Shown: piece by piece, positions 1-12,215 of the stretch | Numbering within the stretch: the stretch's first letter is position 1 | Layout: each line of letters begins with the position of its first letter | Source of the DNA: Cichorium intybus | Taxonomy: Eukaryota > Streptophyta > Magnoliopsida > Asterales > Asteraceae | Length of the DNA stretch: 64,000 nucleotides | Direction: 5' to 3' | Assembly (NCBI GenBank): GCA_023525715.1 | Contig: CM042015.1 | Span: forward strand, 89,390,250-89,454,249 | Made by a program: the position numbers and the translations under genes | Notes under the pieces: generated by a model | Seen by the model: the letters and a program-made list of their open reading frames with translations, nothing else | The model's database searches: none | Told to the model about the DNA's origin: nothing

Positions 1-186
1 CACATTCTTCTCCATTACTTTGACAGAAAATCATCAATAAAATCAATTAACCAAACACAAATAATTATTACTTTGGATGCACATTAAACACCCAATCCTT
101 GACTTCAGAAGAACAAAAAGGTTAATCAATAAAGTACTCTATGAATTTTACAAACACATAAATTGTCAAAGGAAAAGAAATGTTAC

Positions 187-1179
187 CTTTGAACAGAAAC
201 CCCCAATTTTAAGCACCTTGGCATGGCGAAGGTTTAGTATAAATCCTTTAAGCATTTCTTCTTCCGCTTCTTTATGTTTTATATCGATGTTTCTATAATT
301 TAACTTTGCTTCTACCAGAGACGACAAATTTAGGAACAAAACCTTCCACCACAACAAGTCAGTATGGATTGTAAGTGATAAAATATTGGGAGCATTAATT
401 TTGATATCCTCACATGGAATCATCCATCCATATAACACCAAGTTCTTAACACTCTTTGAAGCAATGTCGAGCCGTTTATAACCATAACAATTATTTAATT
501 CCAAAGTTTCTAATTGAGGACTTCCGGATAATATCTTTTCAATCAAAACTTCATCCAAATTAGCATATGAAATACACAAACTCCTGAGATTTTTCCAACT
601 AATTGCCCCAACTGGATCAAACATGCAGCCTTCTAGTGTCAGATCAGTAAAACATGAACTGATCCAAAAAGATTGATCTAACATAAACCCTGTTTTGAAG
701 TTTGTTTCCCATAACGTCAAGTTAAGCGCTTCAACGTTACATCTTAAAGCGTAACGAGTCCAATAACTGAATTCCCGTTCAAATCGGATATCATAATCGG
801 AATACAATTCGAATTTCTTGAGCTTCGCTTGGCGACATTGAGTTAGGGTTTTGTCCACGAACGAGAAGAAATCATAATTACCACCATAATGTTCAAATAG
901 TTTGAATATTAGAACAGGAAGAAAAGTCCAGAGATGCTTCCATCGTTTGGAGAGTGTACCTGTTCTAATGGCTACTTTTGTGGAGGGTAAACGAGAGAGG
1001 ATTTCAAGAAGCAAGCAATCTGGCAAAGCACTGATTCGATCTTCTTCCCCCTCCTCCACAATTTCATGAAACTTTATCCGTTCTGAGGCAATTTTAGGGT
1101 TATCTTGTCCTCCTACCACCGCTGTTTCCATGGCGGCAACAGAACCCTCTTTGCTTCCCGCCCTTAAAAACTGCAACAA
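187..1179 (-). CDS. F-box/LRR (FBD-type) protein, first coding exon (F-box 1)
   Basis: The family supplies substrate-recognition subunits of SCF ubiquitin ligases: the F-box binds the Skp1-like subunit and the repeats bind a target. The reading frame is open for about 330 codons. The F-box (DRISALPDCLLLEILSRLP, then IRTGTLSKRWKHLW) lies near residues 47-85. LRR-like segments follow, such as NLRSLCISYANLD and SPQLETLELNNC, then an FBD-like start near EEEMLKGFILNLRHAKVLKIG. An AAG|GTAACA donor sits at 187/186; the paralogues have a short last exon, which here would lie left of base 1. An in-frame ATG at 1131 (METAVV) may be the real start, because upstream similarity to the paralogues is weak. 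This is the only copy in the window whose exon is free of stops and frameshifts. The molecular target is unknown. Confidence 0.85.
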
Positions 1180-1626
1180 GTGTACAGGAGTAATAGCCTA
1201 ATAGGACTTGTAATCACGGAATCAGTCGCAAGTTTAAACAAAATAACAAATTGTGAATCAAACTTTTGCTTTCACTCCTAAACGTTGAGAAACTACATTT
1301 TGGCCCCTACAAAATAAGAGAACTATTTTCATATTAAACTCATTTTTTGATGATTGATTATAAGTAAAACGTTAAAAAAAACCTTTAAGGATATAATATA
1401 ATGATAAAGTCGGTAATTGATTGAATAGTATATATTTTTATTAAGTTGTAAATCTTACCAGTTACCACATAACCTTAGTCAATTTCGTTTGACAAATGAC
1501 AATATAGATTTACTAAACAACACATGAATGTCTTAACATTAATTCTTATAATATTGCATACCTAGACCGGAATTCTTGAATTCGTCGACGTTTGACTTGG
1601 ATTTGATATCAATTCATATGATGCAT
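1180..1626. other. intergenic, upstream side of F-box 1
   Basis: AT-rich sequence immediately upstream of the minus-strand F-box gene, so it should contain that gene's promoter and 5' UTR. I see no convincing reading frame or unambiguous TATA box. Confidence 0.5.
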
Positions 1627-1799
1627 GATATTTTCTTTTAATTCATATGCAAAACAAGTTAGAATGCTTTTGTCTACTTGCTTGGTTTTCCAAGTTTGAG
1701 AGTTCAAAAGTTAACAAGTCATAGATTAAAAAGGTCTTAATGAGCAATTGGAAAATAATGTAAAGATATTTTCTTCTAATTCATATGCAAAACAAGTTA
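1627..1799. repeat. 35-bp direct repeat pair
   Basis: A 35-base segment (begins GATATTTTCTT, ends AAAACAAGTTA) occurs at 1627-1661 and again at 1765-1799 with one mismatch, 103 bases apart. The second copy abuts the next repeat element, so this may be a duplicated flank or a local slip event. Confidence 0.6.
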
Positions 1800-2420
1800 C
1801 CGCACCGTTCAATTTTTGTATTTGCTGCGGTTTGCGGATTTAAATACGGTTCAGTTTTTAGATGGTTCGGTTCGGTTTATGAACCGTAATAGCTACCGTG
1901 CGGTTTTTACATTGGGGCGGTTTTAAAAATGCTAAACCGATGAATTATAATCATACTTTTTTTGCTTATAACAAATCGAACGCAAATGTAAAAACGATTT
2001 TATGGCAAGTTAGCTGCTAGAGTACTAAAAAATATTAAAACTATAGATAAAACATATTTGAGAATTAAAATAGTATTTACGTGGCGAACAATACATATTT
2101 TATGTCTTGAAACTAAATCCTCGTCTATGTTAGGTACTTAGATTAAAATTAAATCCGCTTCTTAGTTTCGATTTAGTCAATTTTATTTGACAAAAATACT
2201 TAAATATGCAATATATATTAATTAAATGTTTAAAATATCATATGACACGGTTTGCGGTGCGGGTTTTGGTATGCGGTTTTTACGAATGGTGCGGTGTGGT
2301 ATATAATGCAAAACCGCACTGCACCGCAAATAATCGAAACTAAAAAATAAAAAAACGCACCATCAGTTTATTTGTTCAGTTTTGGTTTTGCAGTTTTTCG
2401 GTTTTTGCTCACCCATACTC
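1800..2420. repeat. GCGGTTTGCGG-rich non-autonomous element
   Basis: The outer parts are full of CGGTTTGCGG/CGGTTC words and their complements around an AT-rich middle. The right end reads TTTTTGCTCACCCATA; its complement (TATGGGTGAGCAAAAACC) resembles many plant hAT termini. No clean target-site duplication was found, so the family assignment is tentative. No coding potential. Confidence 0.4.
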
Positions 2421-2769
2421 CGAATTATTCTAAATCAAGTTTATTTCTAAGAAAAACATGGATTCGGCAAACCAAGTTAGGTTCACATGTTTTTCTATTA
2501 TGAATGTAACTCATAAAATGTATATTGCTTGTCCAAAATGCAAAAAACTAGTCTGGAATACGACAAACAGTTTCGCAATGTATCATATGTCATTGCCACC
2601 TTGTTTGATGTTATGATAATCTTTTTGATATTGTTTGACAAATTTTGAATTCGTTTGGTTATCAAGCTTCCATTTTGTTGTTTTACACACCACGTCATAT
2701 TATGTTTGATGGCACGTGCCCCTTCATCATGATTCATGCATGTAGACTAGACATAAGAAACACGCACAT

Positions 2770-3162
2770 GGATGGAAATCGGTTTGGTTTATTGTTTTTT
2801 TAGGTTTTCTTGGTTTGGTTTCCTCGGTTTAAAAATATTGTGGGTCCAAACCGAAAACCAAACCAAATTCAAGACAATTCAGACCAAACCAAAAACCAAA
2901 TTACAATTCGGTTTGGTTTGGTTTGGTTTAAAAACCAAGGAAAATAAATTTTAGTGTTAAAAATAAAATCCGAAGTCTCAGATTTCCAAACATAAAATTA
3001 AAACTTTTAAATATAAATATCTCAAGTTTCAAATATCAAAAATAAATTTCAAACAAAATATAAAATACACAATTCTAAACATCAAATAGGAAGTTTCAAA
3101 CCAAATGTGTGGTGGTCCATGAGTGAATTGTCGTAATCGACAGCCGCAACGACAATCTGGTG

Positions 3163-3194
<32 letters not shown>

Positions 3195-3575
3195 GTGAAG
3201 ATGTGGCGGTCAATGAGTTAAAGATGTCCTAGAATTGATTCTTGCCTGAACATAATGGAATAAAAGAAACCAATAGATGAAACTTTTGAGGTGGCGTCGT
3301 CAATTGTAAAATGTAAAAGCTGAAGTAAATTAAGAAACAAATGTTTTCAATTTATTAATTTAATTTGCTTGAAGTAATACAATCTAAATTTTTTAATATA
3401 TAAATAAATTAATTAATTGAATTTGGTAATTCGGTTTGGTTTGGTCCGAAAATCGCCATACCATAACTCAAACCATAAACCAAATTCAAAATTTGGTTTG
3501 GTTTAATTTGGTCCAAATTCGGTTTCAGTTTTAGTTTGGTTTTCGGTTTTTCGGGTGCCAAACCAAACAATTCTC
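2770..3575. repeat. CGGTTTGG-rich inverted-repeat element
   Basis: The ends carry many GGTTTGGTTTGG words in both orientations (2775-2945 and 3425-3570) around an AT-rich core with a GA microsatellite. The right end AATTCTCACCTTTA again gives a GGTGAG-type terminus on the complement. It looks like a deleted non-autonomous DNA transposon; the boundaries are approximate. Confidence 0.4.
3163..3192. repeat. GA microsatellite
   Basis: An uninterrupted run of GA dinucleotides ending in a short G tract, inside the CGGTTTGG-rich element. Confidence 0.9.
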
Positions 3576-4259
3576 ACCTTTACGAGACTTATTTCTGGAC
3601 CAGACCGGATAATATCTTAAAATATCTTGATCAAAAACAAAATATACAGATCACAGGGCCGAACTTTTTTATGGAGAATATCTACTGTACTTTATTTGGA
3701 CTTTTTTGATTGATCCGCCGGTTGGCATTGAATCAGAATGGTTTTTTTTCTTATTCCACATTTTCAAGTTCCAGTCATTAACACAATTAATTTTTAAAAA
3801 AAATCCGGACAAGATCAACTGGAACAACTAAAGTTTACAAATAGGAGATGAAAATAATTCAGAAACAAAGACAATCTTGCTGCAATAACGCGTTCTAAGT
3901 TTCAAATTCTGGAAACAAATAAGAATGTGCTCACTAAATTTTGTTGACAAGAATAATGAGATACTATTGTAAGTTGTAACACAATCAGATGACTCAAAAT
4001 GTTGATTGAGACAAACGCATATGGTACGCGAAGTAACTATTATTTTAAACTCTGTGATAGTTATCCTGTACATCAATGCAAAAGTCTACCAAAACATAGC
4101 ATTTTTCCTTCAAGGAAATATGCAAATACTCATTAATGCCTGGAACATATATATTACCTAAACCTCAAGAATGCAAATCGATTAACATCGTACCAAGAAA
4201 TAAATAGTTTAAAGAACTATAAAAACTAACCCAAAGAACCCACCCGAACTAAGCAAACC
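3576..4259. other. intergenic left flank of the duplication
   Basis: No convincing gene. The last bases (AAGCAAACC, then TTAGAAAAAGC) align with paralogous flanks near 52745 and 53999, which run continuously at this point. The boundary at 4259/4260 is therefore the unoccupied insertion site of the CACTA that adjoins the second copy at 24967. Confidence 0.6.
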
Positions 4260-4330
4260 TTAGAAAAAGCCAACTTATAAAGTTAATTAACCCCGTCACC
4301 TTTAAAACCATCATCAAGTATCACCAAACT

Positions 4331-5758
4331 CTAGCCTTCATAATAACCATCAGGAAACTTGATATTTGATGGAAAAACGAAACCTTTAGCTTCCAAACGA
4401 GACATAACCTACCAACAGTAAAAAGATGGGTTGATCAAAGATATATATAGTTGGATAATTTTATATTTATCTCAATAACGAGTTCCTTTTACAGCGATTT
4501 GTTGTTTTAACCCTAAATAATCTGAAAAATATAATCACTTTAACCAAACAATTAATATTATTATTTGGGCGTACATCAAAACACCTCTAAGTACAAATTA
4601 TAAGCATACTTGAAACAAGTTTATCAATGACCTACTACCGAAACTAATGATCATATGGGTTTTACAAATATATAAATTGTTATAGAGAATGGAAATTAAT
4701 TTACCTTCAAACACATAGCCCCAATTTTAAGCTCCTTGACATGGCGGAGATTTAGTATGAATCGTTTTCGTTAGGGAATCTCCTGTCGCTCGTATAATTT
4801 AAGTTAGCTTCAACTAAAGAAGACACATTTACCAGAATTATGTCCGACAAGAACATATGACCTTTGATTGTTAGTGATAAAATATTAGGAGCTTTGATTT
4901 CCACAAATTTAAAAGGCATATAGACTTAGCAATCACTCAACACCAAGTTCTTAACGCTTTTTGAAGCAAATTGAGCCGCCTATAACCACAGCAACTCTAT
5001 AATACCAAAGTTTCCAGTAGAGGACTACCATATACTATGTTTTCAATCAAATCCTCATCTAATTACTTCGCATATGCGATACTTAAGTTCCTAAGCTTTT
5101 TCCAACTAATTGCCCCAATTGGATTAAAATGGCAATAAGATAATGTGAGATCGGTAAAACATGTGTTGATGAAGAAATATTGATCAAAGTCAAACGAAAC
5201 CTGATCCCCACTCCATAAACTTAAGTCAAGCTCTTCAACGTTACGTCTTATAGCATAATGAATCCAATCGTTGACTCTCGATTGAAACCCATCACAAAAA
5301 GTGCTAAAAACTTTGAATTTTTTGAGCTTCAATTGGCGACATTGAGTTAGGGTTTTATCCACGGATGAAAAGGAATAAGACAAACTGCCATCATCACGTT
5401 GTTGGAAAATTAGAGTAGGAACCAAAGTCCAAATATGTTTCCATCGCTTGGAGAGTGTGCCTGTTCTAATGGCGTCTTTTGTGGAGGGTAGACGAGAGAG
5501 GATTTCAAGAAGCAAGCAATCTAGCAACAAACTGATTCGATCTTCTTCCCCTTCCTCGACGATTTCTTGAAACTTTATCTGTTTGGGGGAAATTTTAGGT
5601 TGATTGTGTTCTTTTTCCACCATTTTCATGGAGGCGAGGCAACAGATCCCTTGCTGCTTTCCCGCATGAAAAAAAAAATACAAAAAATGTAATTCAGGCA
5701 TAATTGCATAAATGTGTAGAATCGGTGAACTGATAATGCTATTGCACCTAAACTTCAA
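4331..5758 (-). pseudogene. F-box/LRR/FBD pseudogene 2, copy A
   Basis: Paralogue of F-box 1 on the same strand. The start is probably the ATG at 5629 (MKMVEKEHN). The F-box is intact (DRISLLLDCLLLEILSRLP, IRTGTLSKRWKHIW). The frame runs to AYAK, where extra bases near 5066 introduce a stop at 5063-5065 and shift the frame. More stops follow around 4935-5010. A GTAAA-type donor at 4705/4704 and a short last exon at 4331-4408 (SRLEAKGFVFPSNIKFPD, then stop) are still recognisable. It could make at most a truncated F-box protein lacking most repeats and the FBD end. Confidence 0.85.
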
Positions 5759-5868
5759 AAACTACAATTTGGTTTCAATAGAAATGAGATATATGTCGAT
5801 ATCCAAATCAAATTTTGATGATTGATTATTAGCCTTTTTTTTTTAAGAATACATTTGCAACATATTTT

Positions 5869-6152
5869 GGGGGTGTTTTGGGATTGTGGTGAGAATTAAC
5901 TTGACTTTTTAAAAAGTCAATAAGTTAAGAAAAAATGTTTGGGTAACAAATAAATGATCTTAAAACCCCCTTTTTGAATAAGTTAGAAGTAAAGAGGACC
6001 TAACTTATTGATTTTGGAAAAGCTAGAAGTTTTTTTAGACAAAAAGAACCTCATTAATTTAGTTATCTAAACACTTTTTAAAAACAACTTATTAACTTGT
6101 CGACTTTTGGAAAAATACTTAATGAGTTAAATAAACAATCCCAAACACCCCC
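5869..6152. mobile_element. MITE with GGGGGTGTTT termini, copy A
   Basis: A 284-bp element with terminal inverted repeats GGGGGTGTTTTGGGATTGT and ACAATCCCAAACACCCCC, flanked by TTT on both sides (possible 3-bp target duplication). The same insertion sits at the same place beside F-box 3 (41128-41428), so it predates the duplication of the F-box units. A PIF/Harbinger-like or hAT-like origin is possible; I cannot decide. Confidence 0.7.
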
Positions 6153-7385
6153 TTTATAAGGTTGTAAATTGTACTTAATTAATCTAACTTTGATTTGTTT
6201 GACTTCAAAATAGAAATTGAAGATACGTGTGACATCCATATAAGTCGGGATTTGACTAGAGAATCCCCAAGTTAACTAGGGATGTCTGATTTGAACGGAA
6301 TTGTTGTCCAATCTATCAATGCTAGATGACATAAATGCCTTTTAATTTTCATATAAAATTTGTGTATATATAAACAGAAATTGTGTATCATTCTACAAAA
6401 TATTTCTATCTATATTCCTACTCATTAAATCTAGAGACTTAAAAAGAGAATTAATAGATTTCACATATCATTATTTAGCGGGTAGGACCGTAGGAGGATG
6501 GAGGAGTGAATATAATTTTTCTTTTATAAATAAGTTACAAATAGTTAAAAAATAATTTTACAAAACAAAATCTTAAGTTCATTCTAAGATAAAACTGAAG
6601 TAAACAATAATATGTAACGATACAATTTTAAAATCAATAAGCTAATTTTACAAATTTCAGAAGTTATCTGGGAAAAAATGATAGCCATGTCGAACCATAA
6701 CATTTCCTACAATGATACAATTTTGGAGTCAAACGAGCCAAATTTTAAACCCAATTTGTTAGAAATTTCTTTAGTTAAAAATTGCTACAAACAGCAAAGA
6801 GACATCAATCCAAACACAATCCAAATCATATGGAATAAAGGTGTTTACCTGGTAAGATTGGATGTTTGATTAAGCACCGAGAAAGGCAAGATATAAACCA
6901 GTCGATGTCATGAAGGTCGAGAATGGGAGATGGGATCGTGGACGTTAAGTAGAGAGGGAGAACGCAGACATTATATAGGGCAAAAACGTAAAAATCAATT
7001 CCATATTTATCTCAAAGTATTTCCATTTTCACAAGACAGGGGATAAGAGGGTTTTAAAAGGGCGTGATAGAAAAAAGAATACCCGTTTAAAATCATATAA
7101 CTTGATAAACATGGATTATTTTATAACTAGGCATTTTATTATTCAACCAGATAACTAAACAAAACATCCAATTATATAGCATTTCAAATTTAAATCCATT
7201 TATTAGACCAAATTGTTCTTGTACTACCGACTACCGTTGCACTTTCTTTATATTTATCTTAGGCTAGTTATACTCGACGTAGGACTTTTCTTTTACATGT
7301 TACTTTGCATGTATAGATATCCCTGATACATTAATGAGAAAGCAAGATTTATACAACTTACATGGTATTAGGCCAAACACCCCAT
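6153..7385. other. non-coding flank of F-box unit 2, copy A
   Basis: Conserved with 42305-43224 in unit 3, including the GTCGAGAATGGGAGATGGG block near 6920. A 63-codon open frame at 6678 is disrupted in the unit-3 counterpart, so it is unlikely to be a gene. No recognisable domain. Confidence 0.5.
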
Positions 7386-8454
7386 CGATCTGTTGAGTCT
7401 GAATCCACGTCAATGTGGTCCACAATAAAAGTTAGTCAAAGTACAAAAGAAAAGCAAGGTTAAAAAGCAACGGTGATCCGTTTCTTACGGTCCGTGTTTT
7501 GTGCTTTCCTTTCTTTGTCTCTCTCCATTCAATCTTATTTAAGATTGTAAATCTGTAGTTTGTATACACATTAGAAAGAAATAAAACTTCTTGTTACCCA
7601 GAGTGGACGTACACTACAAGAAAACAGCCAAATGGCAACGGAAAGGTGCTACGAAAGACCTTTCCGTAGCCAAATTGCTACGGTTTATGATACAAAATGA
7701 CTTTCCGTAGCAAATTTACTACGACATTTGCCACGAAATGAAAATTCCGTAGCGAACACAAGAATAACTACGTTTTTTGTCACGAAGTCAAATTTCGTTG
7801 CTATATTGCTACCGATTTTGCAATGGACTGGATTTTCGTTGCTATTTAGCTACGAAAATATCTACGAAAATACAATCCGTGGTTATTTTGCTACGAAAAT
7901 ACAATCCGTAGTTATTTTGCTACGAAATTATAATCCGTTGTTATTTTGCTATGGAATTTTGCTACGAAATTAATTTCCATAGCTGATTTGCTATGAAATG
8001 AATTTCCGTAGATAAGTAGCTACGGAAATGTTCTACGGAATTGTGGTCCGTAGTTGTTTTGCAATGGAATCAATATATGTTGGTACCCTTGTTACAGATT
8101 TTGTTACGTCCTTTATTTCCATATATATTTAGCTATGAAACTCGTTTTTATAGAAATTTAGCAACGGAATTTTGTTGCGAAACTAGTATAGCTATGAAAT
8201 TTATTTTTGGGTGAATTTTGTATATACCATCGTTAAACTGTAAAATATCATATTTGCCCGGCCTAAAATCTAAATTTTGTTTTTATCCTTTTTAACTTAC
8301 AAAATATCGTATAAACCCAAACCTTTATTTTAAATATTTTTTATAATTTATAATCAATTTTCATATTATATAGTTATTGTAATTTAAATAAAATAAAGAG
8401 ATAGACTATTTTACCCTTAAGTAACAAAACGTTTTGGATTGACCATATTGCCCC

Positions 8455-8640
8455 TAGGGGCGAGCGTTATTCGAATTAAACCGCAAAACCGTCCGAACCG
8501 AACCTTATGCGGTTTACGGTTTCAGTTAAACTGTTAACGGTTCGGTTAACGGGTTAAGTGGTTTGTTTAAGCGGTTTACGGGTTCGGTTTGCGGTTTGGG
8601 AAAAATTAAACGGTGCCCGCCCGAAAATCGTTTAAGAGTT
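8455..8640. repeat. CGGTTTACGG-rich patch inside the CACTA, copy A
   Basis: Begins CTAGGGGCGAGCG and continues with many CGGTT/AACCG words, like the termini of the 1800-2420 element. Probably the end of a hAT-type repeat nested in the CACTA; no opposite end or target duplication was identified. The same patch occurs in copy B near 29164-29349. Confidence 0.35.
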
Positions 8641-9682
8641 ATTATATTAAATATAAATATAATATATTAATTATTAAATTACCTCTATACCCTTTACTCC
8701 TTTTGGTTACATCTGATTAGTCGCAAATCGCGCATTACGTTTACACTTTAAAATCCAAATCCAATTGTCAAGCAATGAGGCGATTCTCGTTTCCCTCATT
8801 CTCGCATCTGATAAGTCGCAAGTCGCAACTATGAACTGATTCTTGTTCTCTCACTTACCAAGTCACGATCGATTCGCCGTTCTCACTTCTCAGTCACGAT
8901 GTCTTGCTAACCCACATCGGAAGCTCACAATCGATTTGCCATTCCCAATATTCAAGTGACAATTATGCGATTGTTGTAGTGGATTCTTTGTCAAGTCGTC
9001 GACTTTCCGTTCAAGTCGCCAACGATTCTACACAAGGTTAGCATCGATTTCTTTGTTTATATCTTGTAATTGTTTATTCTCTGTCAATCGATTTCTTTGT
9101 GTGGGCTTGTAATTCGAATGCATGCGTTGATTTTCATTGTTACTGTTGCATTGTTCTTTGACGATTAATAGTTGCCTTTCCCTGTTGTTGAAATTAATTG
9201 TATTTGTAGCTCGTTAAACGATCGTTATTGAGATTATATACATATATCCGCATTTTGTTTTAGCTATTATGAATGCTAACTTTTGAATTAGGGCTTTTTC
9301 TGTTTAGGCGCTTGTTCTGCTAATCGGCGTGTTTGTTTTCTATCCTTTAGAAATTTTATTTTTGTGGTGTAGTCTGGCAGGGGGGATTGGAAGGAGGTTT
9401 TGAATATGCAATTTGTTGGTCGTTGAACTTTTTGATTTGAAATCATGACATATGTGGTTTATTGTTATCCACAAATAGTCTTCTGGCACTAGCTGTCCAT
9501 AGGAACTGAATACTCTGCAATTAAATTACTTATTTCTGACATCTAAATCAGGAAATGTATTCTACAAAATGCGAAATAATTTCCTGATGCATGTAGTATA
9601 GCAGAATTTTTCATACTGTTGTCATTAAGATCCTGATTTTTAAATTATTAATGCATTAATCTGTGAACTTGATTCTCATTAG

Positions 9683-10925
9683 GCTCAAGGGTTCAAACAG
9701 ATTTAGCTTTTGGATCAAGACAAGCACAACGTGTGAAACTAGAACTGGAAATCAAAGTTGAGGTAAGGTGGGTTTATAGTATTTGAAGTTTCATGCTCAT
9801 TATGATATATGTACAAATAGGTCCTAAATAATATATTCTTCAAATTGTTGCAGAAAGTTGATTATGCAAAGGAAGGTCCGCTACCTCTCCTTAATTCGTT
9901 ACCTCAGAAAAATCTGGCCTATCAAAATCGCATCCATCTCTCTCTCAACTAATTAGGTATTTGAAATGGTAAATGTATGAAAAGTGGTAATCTTTTTCAC
10001 ATCTGTAGCTTCAAAGGTCTTGGTTTTGTTATCCCAAATAAATACAAGAGGTTTACTCTTAGATCTCCCACTATAAAACGAGAACTCTTTAACTTTTCTT
10101 GATTTTCAGTTATATTTTGTTATATAAATATTTGCGTCTTATTTACTTTTGTTAAAGAATATATCTATCAACTATTATTAAATTCAATCAAATATTGATT
10201 AGTGAATAGGAAGTTACAACTTCAATATATAGATGGATTGTGCAGGTTACCAACCAACATTTTTAGTCTAGCATTTAAAACAAGGTCATGTGCCCATGCC
10301 ATCATTTAAATTTATGCAACTTTCTATGTAAAATAGAACATATGAAATTTAATTATTTTTTTGGAGTGACCTGGTGCAGCAGGGTGGTGAATCTTGCTCT
10401 GTCTTGACATAAGGGTTTACACAAAAGGACTTACGATCAACATTGCTTTAATCCCTTTGATAGTGTAAAATTTTGATCGTGTGTATGGAGACTGATTTGT
10501 AATACATTGGCATTCATTTTAGTGTTGATTTTGACAGGTTCATAGGGTATTTGCAGGATACAGCGGATTAATGGTTAGGATATTCATCATTTACTATGTC
10601 TACTTGCCTATTACTAAAGTCATTTCTCACCCTAAAATTGTTGACCAAAACAGTCGTATGTGGCACTGATGCTTGATGTGTATAAACCATCCAGAGTTTT
10701 GTGAATCTTAAAAAACAATATAAATGTTTATTTGACAAATATCCTAACTCTACTATAAATTAGATGCAGAAAAAGAACAAAATGAAGGAACTTGTGACAG
10801 CCCAAAAAGAACAAAATGAAGAGTTGAAGGAGCTACTAAAGACGCAAGCTGAGCAACTAAAGACACAAAATGAACAAAGCACCTCCAAAATTCAAGACCC
10901 TGAAAAAAACTCTAAATATTTTTGA
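9683..10925 (+). pseudogene. relict spliced gene inside the CACTA, copy A
   Basis: Three exon-like blocks. 9683-9762 has AG before it and GTAAGG after it. 9854-9952 follows GTTGCAG; the frame continues across the splice (RVKLELEIKVE to KVDYAKEGPLP) and ends at TAA 9950-9952. 10764-10925 encodes about 53 residues of Q/K/E-rich coiled coil (EQNEELKELLKTQAEQ) ending in TGA. The coiled coil resembles the C-terminus of the TNP1-like protein at 14904, so the relic may come from an autonomous CACTA second gene; the first two blocks could be captured host exons. Copy B carries the same relic at 30392-31634. Confidence 0.45.
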
Positions 10926-11706
10926 CAGCTTAAAAGACAACAGCACTAAGTAGATCGAATAGTATTGATTTGTTTTTAGCAAGTATTTATTTTGATTTAG
11001 AAATTGCTACAAAGTTTACTACGGAAGCGTGACCATAGAAATTGCTATGGATTTTACTACGGAAGCGTGACCACAGAAATTCATACAGATTTTACTACGG
11101 AAGCTTGACCATGGAAATTTCTACAAAATCATTGCTACGGATTTTTTTACGGAACCCTGACCACGGATTTTGCTACAGAATTATTGTTACGGATTTTACT
11201 ACGGAACCCTGACCACGGAATTTGCTACAGAATTATTATTACGGATTTTACTACGGAAGCTTGACCACGGAATTTACAACAAAATTATGGCAACGGAACT
11301 TGCAACGAAACCCGCTACAGAATTAGCAACGGAAAAAGAACCATGGAATTCGCTACGGACAAACGGCTACGGAAATCGCTACGGGGTCCACCTACGGAAT
11401 TCGCTATGGAATACATGCGCTACGGAATCCGTCCATAGCAAACTTGCTACGAAAATAAAAGTTCGTAGCAAACTCATTCGCTACGGGATTTATTGTAACG
11501 GAACAGTTCCGTAACAATTTCTGTTGCAAAACCCATTTAGCAACGGAATTTCAAGGTTTAGCAACGGAATTCGTCCGTTGCTAAATCGTTGTTTTCTTGT
11601 AGTGGTAGGTCAGAGATTGGACCGAACCACTATAAATTTTGTTGTTCTTTTTTTGTTTAGCGTGTGTTGTGTATTCGTGTGATTCTCGTGTGTCGATTCT
11701 AACAAG

Positions 11707-11718
11707 TGGTATCAGAGC
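11707..11718 (+). other. copia-1 primer-binding site, copy A
   Basis: TGGTATCAGAGC two bases after the LTR end, complementary to the 3' part of initiator methionine tRNA, the usual primer of Ty1/copia elements. Confidence 0.9.
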
Positions 11719-12215
11719 TTAGGCTCTTGACCGTTTCACACGAACCAGCAGAGGTGAAGAAGGAAATTGCTGACCTGTGAGAATCGGAACTAGTGCTCCG
11801 ATAAGAAACCATCGTCCGCCGCTACTATTCCGATTTCCGCCACTGCCGCCGGTCAACCTGCGACACCCGTCGCTATTTTCCGTTGTCATCAACCGCCGCT
11901 ATTCAGTTGTCATCACCGTGACCAACATCAAGTCATCCCGCCTCCACCGCTAATTGCCACCACCGGTGGTTTTATAGAATCTGGACTTTGTGTTTGGGTT
12001 TCTCTTTTAACCAGAAGTTTTTTTTTTTTGAAGAAAAAAAAATTTGTGCAGAGAAGAAGAAGCACGCTACAAGAGAAAGAAAAAAAAAAAGGAAGGGTGG
12101 GTTGTGTGCATTGTGTCGTGCAGAGGAATTAAAAGCATATTACAAAAACAAAAGGTAGTGGAAAAGTTCAGACAAAACATCATGCGCATAATTGATGTTC
12201 CAACAAAAGTCAATC

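Larger units (their letters stand above)
7612..11604. mobile_element. non-autonomous CACTA element (3,993 bp), copy A
   Basis: Starts CACTACAAGAAAAC and ends GTTTTCTTGTAGTG, flanked by GTA on both sides (7609-7611, 11605-11607), which is the 3-bp target duplication expected of CACTA elements. About 500 bp at each end is dense in GCTACGGAA/CCGTAGC words, presumably transposase-binding subterminal repeats. It encodes no transposase catalytic domain. The inside holds exon-like relics and a hAT-like GC-rich patch. Confidence 0.93.
7391..11704 (+). repeat. copia-1 5' LTR, copy A, split by a CACTA element
   Basis: LTR parts at 7391-7611 and 11608-11704 sum to 318 bp once the 3-bp target repeat is discounted, matching the intact 3' LTR (36287-36604). 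It starts TGTTGAG and ends CTAACA. The LTR TATA box lies about 25 bases right of the inserted CACTA. Confidence 0.93.

Noticed and set aside
6678..6869. Small open frame starting MIAMSNHN beside F-box 2
   Set aside because: The paralogous segment near 42519 has indels that destroy the frame, and no domain is recognisable.
7494..7511. Possible solo LTR at the copia-1 start in copy A
   Set aside because: It is the 5' LTR of a truncated element: primer site, UTR repeats and pol follow directly.
11170..11514. Open frame of 114 codons full of LLRKL/ATELATK repeats
   Set aside because: It is the CACTA subterminal GCTACGGAA repeat read as protein.
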